DNA of 6,229 nucleotides from NCBI GenBank assembly GCA_938008575.1, contig CALLKB010000271.1, positions 1 to 6,229 on the forward strand, read 5' to 3'. The first letter of the stretch is position 1; every line of letters begins with the position of its first letter. The notes beneath the pieces were generated by a model, which saw nothing but the letters and a program-made list of their open reading frames with translations, was not told where the DNA came from and ran no database searches. Position numbers and translations under genes: made by a program. This DNA is from an uncultured Cytophagaceae bacterium. GTDB taxonomy: Bacteria; Bacteroidota; Bacteroidia; Cytophagales; Spirosomataceae. This document shows positions 1 to 5,885 of this stretch, in pieces.

Positions 1-101
1 AAAAAGCGGGTTATGTGACGGGCCAAATGATTGCAGTCGATGGCGGATTTGATGCTGCTGGCGTGGGACTACCGGCATTAAGGGCTAAAAGAGGGCAATA
101 A
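1..101 (+). CDS. Short-chain dehydrogenase/reductase, C-terminal fragment
   Basis: This is the 3' end of a gene cut by the window edge. The frame begins at base 3, encodes 32 residues and stops with TAA at 99-101. The fragment reads GYVTGQMIAVDGGF, followed by a tail containing GVGLPALR. The TGQ...VDGG block is the signature near the C-terminus of classical SDR enzymes, which are NAD(P)-dependent oxidoreductases with a Rossmann fold. The Tyr-xxx-Lys catalytic residues and the nucleotide-binding glycines lie outside the window, so the substrate cannot be inferred. The gene converges on the Gfo/Idh gene, and its stop lies 4 nt before the shared hairpin at 106-123. The family call is fairly secure. 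The specific activity, such as a sugar, sugar-acid or acyl reductase, is unknown. Confidence 0.8.
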   Translation, partial: KAGYVTGQMIAVDGGFDAAGVGLPALRAKRGQ

Positions 102-123
102 AAAAGGCGCTCTTTCGAGCGCC
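100..123. terminator. Compact hairpin terminator between convergent genes
   Basis: A perfect 7-bp stem GGCGCTC (106-112) pairs with GAGCGCC (117-123) across a 4-nt loop. Read on the minus strand, the loop is GAAA, a stable GNRA tetraloop, and the stem is followed by six T residues (105 to 100). That is a textbook intrinsic terminator for the Gfo/Idh gene, whose stop codon ends 6 nt earlier. Read on the plus strand, the stem is followed only by CTTCTTCTATTTT, a weaker U-rich tract, so it may also serve the SDR gene less efficiently. Confidence 0.85.
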
Positions 124-129
124 CTTCTT

Positions 130-1530
130 CTATTTTAATTTCATGTTCACAGGATCCCACTGGATAATCTTCTTGCTGAAATAACTTTCGTTACAAGCCA
201 ATGCTGGCGCAGCCGCTCTAAATCCAAAAGTCGCATCTTCCACGACTTGTTTTCCCGTGCGAATCGCATCAAAGAAATTCGTAAAGTGATCCACGTGCTC
301 ATCATATCCAGGAGGCGCTTTGAAAATCACATCCTCCTTGATTGGACGCTTGCGTTGTGCCTCCGTCCATTTGGCATTGTATTCCTTCGTCATCTCATCT
401 TGCATGCTTTTCGAGAAAGTAAATACGGAATCGTATCCACCAAAACCCGGTGCCTCCGGCATAATGCTATGCTTCACGGAAATCGTATTTCCCTTCACAT
501 CCATCACCCCTTCCGAGCCGATCAGACGAATCACTTCTTGCCCGCCCGTTCCGCTGACAAAGTTTACTTGTAAGGTTAATTGGAATGCTGGATGTTCAGG
601 TGTGTCGGCATATTGCATAACGCCCGACATCACATCTGGCAAGTTCCGACCGTCTTTCCAATGGCTGAATTGGCCAGTTGAGAAAATCGTTTCGGGACCA
701 TTTGAGTTGGTCATAAAGTGTGTACCGCTCAATAAGTGAATGAATAAATCACCCGCAACTCCCGTTCCCACTTCTTTGAAAGCACGCCACCAAAAGAATT
801 TTTTCGCATCAAATTCCATTTTGGCTGTAGCCTCGATGAATCGATTCCAATCACACGTTGACGCATCCGCATCCTTCGGAATGGTATATTCCCATGCCCC
901 AATTGAGCTTTGGCGATCGTATACAGCATTCACCATGTTCAGTTTCCCAATTTCGCCGTTGGCCAACATCTCTTTAGCCTTCGCCAAACCAATGCTACTC
1001 ACGCGTTGAGAACCTACTTGTAATACTTTATTGTATTTTTTTTGCGCTTGAATCACGCGATGTCCTTCGTCGATTTTATAGACCATCGGCTTTTCGCAAT
1101 ATACGTGCTTGCCTTTTGCGAGCGCGTCGATTGTGATGCGTGCATGCCAAACGTCATGCGTTGCGATGATGACCGCATCAATATCTGGACGATCTAGCAA
1201 TTCTTTGTAATTACGTGTCGTGTACAAATCTTTGCCATAAAGTTCTTTGGCATTTTCAATGCGCCCCGTATATAAATCACAAATTCCAGCTAATTCTACG
1301 CCGGGAACTTTCAATGCTGAAGCTAAATCGAAGTGGCCTTGTACTCCAAAACCAATCACGCCTAAGCGAATTTTATCGCCTACTGAAATGGGTTTTTCGT
1401 AAAGCAAAATACGCTCTTCGGCTTTTTGCTGAGCAGCGAATGATTGAAGTGGTGCCGCTGCTGCGACCATACTCGTTGCACCAATTTGCTGCAGAAAACG
1501 TCTGCGCGATGCGGAACTGTTATTTTTCAT
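130..1530 (-). CDS. Tat-exported Gfo/Idh/MocA family oxidoreductase
   Basis: This 466-residue protein has an NAD(P)-binding Rossmann fold followed by the Gfo/Idh/MocA C-terminal alpha/beta domain. The N-terminus carries a twin-arginine signal, SRRRFLQQ at residues 8-15, then a hydrophobic Ala-rich stretch to about residue 33, so it is probably exported folded with its cofactor. The dinucleotide-binding motif GFGVQG is at 60-65. The family EKP motif, with its catalytic-type lysine, is at 146-148. A D261xxxH265 pair fits the conserved C-terminal-domain active-site pattern. The family mostly oxidises or reduces sugars and polyols such as inositol or glucose derivatives; the substrate here is unknown. 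The start at 1530 is supported by the complete Tat signal beginning there. It lies 26 nt downstream of the propeller gene and is likely co-transcribed with it. A strong terminator follows the TAG stop. Confidence 0.88.
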   Translation of the reverse strand: MKNNSSASRRRFLQQIGATSMVAAAAPLQSFAAQQKAEERILLYEKPISVGDKIRLGVIGFGVQGHFDLASALKVPGVELAGICDLYTGRIENAKELYGKDLYTTRNYKELLDRPDIDAVIIATHDVWHARITIDALAKGKHVYCEKPMVYKIDEGHRVIQAQKKYNKVLQVGSQRVSSIGLAKAKEMLANGEIGKLNMVNAVYDRQSSIGAWEYTIPKDADASTCDWNRFIEATAKMEFDAKKFFWWRAFKEVGTGVAGDLFIHLLSGTHFMTNSNGPETIFSTGQFSHWKDGRNLPDVMSGVMQYADTPEHPAFQLTLQVNFVSGTGGQEVIRLIGSEGVMDVKGNTISVKHSIMPEAPGFGGYDSVFTFSKSMQDEMTKEYNAKWTEAQRKRPIKEDVIFKAPPGYDEHVDHFTNFFDAIRTGKQVVEDATFGFRAAAPALACNESYFSKKIIQWDPVNMKLK

Positions 1531-1556
1531 AATAGGTTATTTTTTCAAGCACTAAT

Positions 1557-2471
1557 TTACAAATCTTCTAATGCGTAACGCACATACGCGAACTTTTTCC
1601 CATCCGGACTCCAAGAAGGTACATTAATCGTTCCCTGACCGCCATAAAACGCCTCCGTCAAATCTTTTATTTGCTTCGTTTTTAAATCCAATAAACGCAA
1701 TTTGATTTGTCGGCCAAAAGGATGCGCCTGCACCTGATCTTCCATGTAGGTAATTATTGTTGCCACTTGGTTGTTCGGCGCAATGTGGGCAAACCAATTG
1801 GAATAATGATCAAAGGTCATTTGCTCAGGCTCAGAGCCATCTGGTTTCATCCGCCAAATTTGCATCATCCCTGTACGATAGGAATTGATGTAAATGTATT
1901 TTCCATCGGGCGAATATTCCGGCCCATCATCAAGTCCATCCGTGCTCGTAAGTCGAATTTCCTCCCCTCCGTTTGTCGACATGGCATACACGTCATAATT
2001 CCCATTGCGCGCGGCGCAATACACCATGGTTTTCCCGTCGGGAGAAATCCCATGCCAATACGATGGAGTCAATGGAGTTAATTGGATCGGTGTTCCTCCA
2101 TCCGAGGCAACCTTGTAAATGAACGAAGTATGCTCTTTGATTTCAGCTTTTGCGCTGGAAATAAATAAAGTCTTTCCGTCAAAACTATAGCCATGATCAT
2201 TGTTGGCCTTCTGCACCTCCCCCGTATTCAGCACCCCTAATTTCTCACCCTTGGGGCTTATTTTTTCGAGTTTTCCGTAGGCATTGATCAACAAGAATTT
2301 CCCGTCGCGGGACCAGTTGGGCGCCTCAAAATGTCTTTTTTCTTCTAAGATTTTCTCGGATTTTCCGCTTGCCAAATCGTAAATGTACAAGGAACTGATG
2401 GCTTTTTTGCCCGCTGGCACTTGTGCCGAAAGCGAGCTGGCGATGAGCGCCAGGGCGAGTATTTTTTTCAT
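1557..2471 (-). CDS. Secreted TolB/PD40-type beta-propeller protein
   Basis: This 304-residue protein starts with a Sec signal peptide (MKKILALALIASSLSA, probable cleavage before Q17) and has no lipobox cysteine, so it should be soluble in the periplasm or outside the cell. The mature part has about six repeats of the W/Y-S-x-DGK type: WSRDGK near 53, YSFDGK near 95, ISPDGK near 142, YSPDGK near 187, a degenerate IAPNNQ near 230 and WSPDGK near 287. This is the PD40/WD40-like blade signature of the TolB C-terminal propeller. No protease or lyase catalytic domain is attached, so the role could be ligand or carbohydrate binding, or scaffolding. It lacks the N-terminal domain of true TolB and has no Tol-Pal genes beside it, so it is not called tolB. 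It is probably the first gene of a two-gene unit with the downstream Gfo/Idh enzyme. Confidence 0.8.
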   Translation of the reverse strand: MKKILALALIASSLSAQVPAGKKAISSLYIYDLASGKSEKILEEKRHFEAPNWSRDGKFLLINAYGKLEKISPKGEKLGVLNTGEVQKANNDHGYSFDGKTLFISSAKAEIKEHTSFIYKVASDGGTPIQLTPLTPSYWHGISPDGKTMVYCAARNGNYDVYAMSTNGGEEIRLTSTDGLDDGPEYSPDGKYIYINSYRTGMMQIWRMKPDGSEPEQMTFDHYSNWFAHIAPNNQVATIITYMEDQVQAHPFGRQIKLRLLDLKTKQIKDLTEAFYGGQGTINVPSWSPDGKKFAYVRYALEDL

Positions 2472-2529
2472 GATAGGTTTAGATTGATGTAAGTTTACGC
2501 AGAAACGAAGAAGATTCCTATCCTGATGA

Positions 2530-2626
2530 ATCCCGCTTAGCTTTCTCTCTTACCTTTGGCAATCCCCCACTTACCCTTCACTTACCTTTGGCAAACCTTG
2601 GAGGATTGCCAAAGGTAGTGCGGGAT
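2530..2626. repeat. Cluster of direct and inverted TACCTTTGGCAA repeats
   Basis: TACCTTTGGCAATCC at 2551-2565 has a perfect 15-nt reverse complement at 2603-2617. A second direct copy of the 12-nt core, TACCTTTGGCAA, sits at 2583-2594 and can pair with the same third copy across an 11-nt loop, extended by CAC/GTG with one bulged base. A degenerate unit CACTTACCCTT lies between them at 2568-2578. Outer arms ATCCCGC (2530-2536) and GCGGGAT (2620-2626) also match. The RNA could therefore form two mutually exclusive hairpins. Neither is followed by a T run on the minus strand, so it is not an ordinary intrinsic terminator. The cluster lies in the 195-nt gap between the DUF4153-like stop and the propeller start. 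Nothing else is recognised in that gap. It could be a dispersed palindromic repeat, a processing or termination structure, or an operator array. Confidence 0.7.
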
Positions 2627-2666
2627 GGGCGCAAATGAACCGCTAAAACTGATAATCTATATCAAC

Positions 2667-3911
2667 TTATTGGAAAGAAAATACGATCGGAAAAGCAAAA
2701 CTCACGATGGCCGCCCACAGCGCATAATAAGGCAAAAAGCGCGTCATACTATCCTCCACATCTGCAAGTGTTTTTTGTCCGTTCAACAAGCCAAGCAATT
2801 GTCGGGTCACGAAAATCAAGTTCAATAAAACCAATACATTACTGCCCAAAACCGCCAGTCGGTTCGGCGTAATACCCATTTCCATCAAACGAAAGGCGAT
2901 GGCCGACAAAGCTACGCCATTATTAATAATCGCTAAAAAGGCCAAAACAACAAGTGAAATCCTTTGGAACTGAGAGGCAGCATCTTTCGTTGACTCACTC
3001 ACTGAAAACAGCAGCAATGCCATCACGCCGATCAAAATCCCATTGAAAATCAACAAAAACTCACGATCATTATATGGATCCTTTCCCGTGTAAATAAATG
3101 CCACAAGGAAAATGAGCAACATCAGCGTCACCAAAGGCGTAAAAATCCGCGCAATCACCGGGGAAATTTTGCTAACAAGTGTAGGATTTTGTTGGACCAA
3201 TAATGTCGCCAACAAAGGCACAGCAGGCAAGGCAGAAAGCACCAAATAACGGAAATAAAAATCTTCGATTTTGATGCCAATCAAATTGAAAAGATTAATC
3301 GTTAAGGCGGTAAAAAGACCTCCGGCTAACATAATCACCGCACACATAACTAATAAATCCCCATGAAACCGCAGAAAATCTATGCGTTTGTCAATCTGAG
3401 ATAATTGAGCCCCACAATACACATAGCCCACCAACATCCAGATCAAAATTGGCAAGTGAATACAACTTAAAATCAGGGTATCGCTCGCCGTATTTTGAGG
3501 CAAATAATTGATAAACAAAACGGAAATTACCATTAACACGAATGGCACACCTAGATCTTTCCAAGTCAATCTTTGCTTAAAAGCAAAAAAAGCAGCCAAT
3601 CCAGGCATCACGATAAATGCCATGTTGCGAGGAAAATAGAAGTCATGTGAAATAGATAACAAATCAGGCAATTGCATGAAAAATGCAATACATAAAGCTA
3701 CAACCCCCACAAAAATCCAATCTTTTGCAAGGCCCCAGGTAATTTCCTCGGACCTATCCCGCAATCGCTCATGCCAGATTTGAGCTGTTAAGTTCGATTG
3801 AATTTCAGGGTAAACTTCATGAAATGCTTGGGTGAATGCTGATGGATTTGAGCGGTATAATTGTTCCAAAGTCGCCGCCTCATGGATGTGTTCTTTAATA
3901 TGATTTTTCAT
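2667..3911 (-). CDS. Polytopic membrane protein, DUF4153-like
   Basis: This 414-residue protein has a hydrophilic N-terminal region of about 60 residues followed by roughly 11 predicted membrane segments, near 64-83, 96-111, 121-137, 144-166, 185-210, 221-239, 257-276, 285-305, 318-340, 354-374 and 393-412. The motif MGITPNR at 345-351, between the ninth and tenth segments, resembles the conserved Y/F-G-(I/L)-T-x-N-R block I associate with DUF4153 proteins, whose function is unknown. I chose the ATG at 3911 because it lies 1 nt after the stop of the regulator gene. The frame stays open to 3971, but that would overlap the regulator by 59 nt and adds a polar, non-conserved-looking 20 residues. 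It is the last gene of a three-gene operon. The tight spacing suggests translational coupling and a linked role with the regulator. The membrane location is secure. The family assignment is moderate and no transport substrate can be proposed. Confidence 0.7.
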   Translation of the reverse strand: MKNHIKEHIHEAATLEQLYRSNPSAFTQAFHEVYPEIQSNLTAQIWHERLRDRSEEITWGLAKDWIFVGVVALCIAFFMQLPDLLSISHDFYFPRNMAFIVMPGLAAFFAFKQRLTWKDLGVPFVLMVISVLFINYLPQNTASDTLILSCIHLPILIWMLVGYVYCGAQLSQIDKRIDFLRFHGDLLVMCAVIMLAGGLFTALTINLFNLIGIKIEDFYFRYLVLSALPAVPLLATLLVQQNPTLVSKISPVIARIFTPLVTLMLLIFLVAFIYTGKDPYNDREFLLIFNGILIGVMALLLFSVSESTKDAASQFQRISLVVLAFLAIINNGVALSAIAFRLMEMGITPNRLAVLGSNVLVLLNLIFVTRQLLGLLNGQKTLADVEDSMTRFLPYYALWAAIVSFAFPIVFSFQ

Positions 3912-3912
3912 G

Positions 3913-4230
3913 CTACGATTGCATTTGTTTAATGAGTTTTTCCAATGAAAGTAAATGAGCCGAAAAGGCATTACGCCCTAATTCCGTGACTGCGTACTGT
4001 GTATTAGGTTTCCGACCAATAAATTGTTTTCGCACTTCCACATAACCTAATTTTTCGAGCGCTTGCATATGGCTCGCAAGGTTTCCATCGCTCAATTGCA
4101 AGGATTCCTTCAGACGCGCAAAGTCAATCTCCTCTTGCACTACCAGCAAAGACATCATGCCCAAGCGTACGCGGCTTTCAAATGCTTTATTTAGATTGTC
4201 GAGGAAACTAGACACGTTCGTATTTGACAT
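3913..4230 (-). CDS. Winged-helix transcriptional regulator (HTH_34-like)
   Basis: This 105-residue cytoplasmic DNA-binding protein consists almost entirely of one winged helix-turn-helix domain. The R20-V-R-L-G segment leads into the first helices, SDGNLASHMQALEKLGYV at 48-65 forms the turn plus recognition helix, and FIGRKPNTQYAVTELGRNAF at 70-89 forms the wing. The order DGNLxxHxxxLExxGYVxxxKxFxGRxPxTxYxxTxxGRxAF matches the HTH_34 (PF13601) pattern, related to MarR/ArsR folds. There is no added sensor domain and no metal-binding cysteine cluster, so any signal probably comes through protein partners or dimer exchange. The start at 4230 leaves a short leader before the domain. Upstream ATGs at 4245 and 4266 are in frame but extend further into the preceding gene. 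With this start the gene overlaps the upstream membrane gene by 23 nt. The dyad at 4843-4857 is a candidate site for autoregulation. Confidence 0.85.
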   Translation of the reverse strand: MSNTNVSSFLDNLNKAFESRVRLGMMSLLVVQEEIDFARLKESLQLSDGNLASHMQALEKLGYVEVRKQFIGRKPNTQYAVTELGRNAFSAHLLSLEKLIKQMQS

Positions 4231-4831
4231 AAATGATGAAACCATATAGGATATGGACCAACCCAAAACCTAGCGCCCAAATCAATAACCCATAAGACAA
4301 GAAGCCCGTAGCCAAAAGCCCAAGACCTGTAAAAATTAGACCAACCGTATAAACGGCGTTTAATGTAAACTTGCTAGCACTAAGCAAACCCATCCCATAA
4401 AACAAGAGTGTAACAGGAGCTACGAGGGCCACCAAACCTAATTGAATCAAAAGCACAGAAAATATACCACCCACAAACACCGGTATAAGTAAACTAAACG
4501 CGAGTCGCTTTGCAGAACCATCCCAAGCATTTTTTCCTGCTTGGCGCGCATTTCGCCTAGACATGTAAAATCCAATTCCCATGCATACGGCTAAAAGGCT
4601 GATAAAAATGTAGCTAATTTGTGTATGATTGGAACTATGCCAAATGCGGTCCAGCGCCTCCGCTTCAAAGGGACTAATTCCCGTTCGTAGATAAACGAAG
4701 TAAAGGCTCAGTAAGGATAAAATACCCGCAATCATACCCGATAGACCACTTATCGACTTAAATCGGGTAGCCTGATCCATCATATTCCGCATCTCTTGGA
4801 TGGCGGCCAATTGTTCTTCGTGATTTTTCAT
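4208..4831 (-). CDS. Conserved six-helix membrane protein of unknown function
   Basis: This 207-residue inner-membrane protein starts with a charged, probably cytoplasmic segment (EEQLAAIQEMRNMMDQATRF, residues 5-24) and has about six hydrophobic helices near 28-48, 71-90, 108-128, 132-150, 159-177 and 181-201. The block MRNMMDQATRFKSISGLSG (14-32) and the C-terminal GFGLVHILYGFIIYVKYE resemble a family found in Bacteroidota just upstream of HTH_34-type regulators; this is from memory of the family and not aligned here. It is the first gene of the operon, with its promoter 22-51 nt upstream of the ATG. Its 3' end overlaps the regulator start by 23 nt. A plausible but unproven role is a membrane partner that controls the regulator or is controlled by it. 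No catalytic motif is visible. Confidence 0.75.
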   Translation of the reverse strand: MKNHEEQLAAIQEMRNMMDQATRFKSISGLSGMIAGILSLLSLYFVYLRTGISPFEAEALDRIWHSSNHTQISYIFISLLAVCMGIGFYMSRRNARQAGKNAWDGSAKRLAFSLLIPVFVGGIFSVLLIQLGLVALVAPVTLLFYGMGLLSASKFTLNAVYTVGLIFTGLGLLATGFLSYGLLIWALGFGLVHILYGFIIYVKYERV

Positions 4832-4842
4832 GTTTAAAAGTA

Positions 4843-4857
4843 CTTTGTGTTACAAAG
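4843..4857. promoter_or_regulatory. Perfect dyad CTTTGT-GTT-ACAAAG, candidate operator
   Basis: Arms CTTTGT (4843-4848) and ACAAAG (4852-4857) are perfect reverse complements around a 3-nt centre. The dyad shares five bases with the -7 box (4853-4860) of the operon promoter and extends across the expected start site. A bound dimer there would block transcription. The operon's own winged-helix protein is the natural candidate, but the binder is inferred only from position. Confidence 0.5.
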
Positions 4858-4882
4858 CTAAATAGAAAAATCAATAAAACAA
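4853..4882 (-). promoter_or_regulatory. Bacteroidota-type promoter of the membrane/regulator operon
   Basis: Read on the minus strand, TTG (4882-4880) is followed after exactly 19 nt by TAGCTTTG (4860-4853). This is a full match to the TAnnTTTG -7 element of the Bacteroidota primary sigma factor, with a standard spacer. The -33 box lies 4 nt beyond the oxyR stop codon. The ATG of the first operon gene is 21 nt beyond the -7 box, giving a short leader. This promoter lets the operon be expressed independently of oxyR, although read-through cannot be excluded because no terminator is visible between them. Confidence 0.7.
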
Positions 4883-4886
4883 GTTG

Positions 4887-5783
4887 CTAGCTCAAATGGC
4901 GTTGGACAATTTCCGTAATTTCCGTTTGTAAGCGGCGAATAATATTCCATTTGGCATACGGCCTGTAATAGCAGATACTCACTTCGCGACTTAAAGTACC
5001 ATCCTCAAGAGCCAACAAATGTTGCTTTCTCTCTTCATTCAACTGACTTACATACAAGGCCGGTAACAAGGTCATCCCTTGAAAGGTATCCACTAAATTC
5101 AAGAGTGTATCAAAGGTGTTTGATTCGACCGACAGATTACTTGGTAGAGATTTATTCTTTTTCAGGTCACAGAGTTGGATAATTTGATCCCGCAAACAGT
5201 GTCCTTCCTGCAATAAAAAAATCCGTTGCTGACTTAAAGCCGCCTTACTCATTTTTTTTTCCCCAGCAGCCAAGTGTCCATACAAGCGTAGATCTTCCAC
5301 ATACAACAGCTCAGTCTCCAAATCTGTTGCCGCAATGGGAGTACTCAATATTCCCACATCCAATTTCCCCTCCCGCAAATCTTTAACTAATTGATTCGTC
5401 GTTACCTCATGAATCTCCAAATTTAAAAGTGGATACTTTTCCACCAAGAACTTCATGATCAAGGGTAAAATCGAACTTGCAATCGTAGGAATAATCCCCA
5501 TTTTAACTCGCCCCTCAATTTTCTGATTAATTGCCTTAGACGAAGCAAGCAGCGCATTGGCATGCGCCACAACCTGTTGGGCCTGTACCAAAATTTCCCG
5601 CCCATTCTCCGTCGTAGCAATCGGATTAGCCTTGCGATCAAAAATCACGATATCCAGCTGCTCCTCCAACTTCTTCACCATCGCACTCAAGGTTGCCTGC
5701 GTAACATGGCAATAATCAGCTGCCTTACTGAAACTTTTAAATTGGTCAACAGCCAAAATGTACTCCAATTGGTGAATATTCAT
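4887..5783 (-). CDS. oxyR: OxyR, peroxide-sensing LysR-type regulator
   Basis: This 298-residue cytoplasmic LysR-family protein has the usual length. The N-terminal winged helix-turn-helix covers about residues 1-60 (SFSKAADYCHVTQATLSAMVKKLE at the HTH), followed by a linker helix to about 88 and a two-lobed sensor domain from about 91. Residues 191-205 contain LLQEGHCLRDQ, then C205. C196 and C205 match the redox pair C199 and C208 of Escherichia coli OxyR in both context (GHCLRDQ) and nine-residue spacing. In OxyR, peroxide forms an intramolecular disulfide between these residues and switches the tetramer to its activating form. The gene is divergent from katG, with an OxyR operator between them that overlaps its own promoter, which predicts autorepression. 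The start at 5783 gives the conserved MNIHQLEYILAV beginning. Confidence 0.93.
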   Translation of the reverse strand: MNIHQLEYILAVDQFKSFSKAADYCHVTQATLSAMVKKLEEQLDIVIFDRKANPIATTENGREILVQAQQVVAHANALLASSKAINQKIEGRVKMGIIPTIASSILPLIMKFLVEKYPLLNLEIHEVTTNQLVKDLREGKLDVGILSTPIAATDLETELLYVEDLRLYGHLAAGEKKMSKAALSQQRIFLLQEGHCLRDQIIQLCDLKKNKSLPSNLSVESNTFDTLLNLVDTFQGMTLLPALYVSQLNEERKQHLLALEDGTLSREVSICYYRPYAKWNIIRRLQTEITEIVQRHLS

Positions 5784-5787
5784 ATCT

Positions 5788-5824
5788 ATAGATTTTATCT
5801 ATGCCAAATATAGAAAATTTCAGT
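5788..5824. promoter_or_regulatory. OxyR operator in the oxyR-katG intergenic region
   Basis: On the plus strand the site reads ATAG (5788-5791), 7 nt, CTAT (5799-5802), 7 nt, ATAG (5810-5813), 7 nt, CAGT (5821-5824). Three of the four tetramers match the E. coli OxyR motif ATAG-N7-CTAT-N7-ATAG-N7-CTAT exactly. The fourth matches at 2 of 4 bases. Inside the first half-site the preferred T and A positions of ATAGnTnnnAnCTAT are also present. The site covers the oxyR -7 box and abuts the proposed katG -33 box. The spacing match is direct sequence evidence. Binding itself is inferred. Confidence 0.75.
5805..5812 (-). promoter_or_regulatory. oxyR promoter -7 box
   Basis: On the minus strand TATATTTG fits TAnnTTTG perfectly, 21 nt before the oxyR ATG. 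No good -33 TTTG is present; TTCG about 22 nt upstream is the nearest. This is consistent with a weak or regulated promoter. The box lies inside the OxyR operator. Confidence 0.5.
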
Positions 5825-5855
5825 TTTCTCTATTCGAATGCTTCACCTAATTTCG
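5825..5855 (+). promoter_or_regulatory. Proposed katG promoter
   Basis: TTTC (5825-5828), 19 nt, TAATTTCG (5848-5855) differs from the Bacteroidota consensus TTTG-N19-TAnnTTTG by one base in each box. That is typical of a promoter that needs an activator. The OxyR operator ends at 5824, immediately upstream of the -33 box, and the katG ATG begins at 5886. Confidence 0.5.
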
Positions 5856-5885
5856 AGACCAAATCGGAATAAAATCAACACGATC

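Noticed and set aside
130..1530. GH109-type glycosidase (Gfo/Idh-like, Tat-exported)
   Set aside because: The C-terminal motif reads GTGVAGDLFIH, fitting the ordinary oxidoreductase pattern, and I do not see the Tyr-Pro-Thr-His type signature expected of GH109.
247..2081. Several plus-strand open frames of 89-139 codons across the minus-strand pair
   Set aside because: They are antisense to two well-supported genes, have Cys/His/Arg-rich compositions without recognisable domains, and lack plausible promoters.
2625..2828. Plus-strand 67-codon frame starting in the repeat cluster
   Set aside because: It runs antisense into the 3' end of the DUF4153-like gene, its product shows no motif, and no promoter with proper spacing precedes it.
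3912..3971. Longer start for the DUF4153-like protein at 3971, adding 20 residues
   Set aside because: It would overlap the regulator gene by 59 nt. The ATG at 3911, 1 nt after the regulator stop, gives a normal coupled start.
4231..4266. Longer starts for the winged-helix regulator at 4266 or 4245
   Set aside because: These only deepen the overlap with the upstream membrane gene and add residues outside the conserved domain; 4230 already supplies a complete winged helix.
5784..5793. Perfect 10-bp palindrome ATCTATAGAT next to the oxyR start codon as a separate operator
   Set aside because: It shares its ATAG with the OxyR operator and is better explained as part of that AT-rich site.
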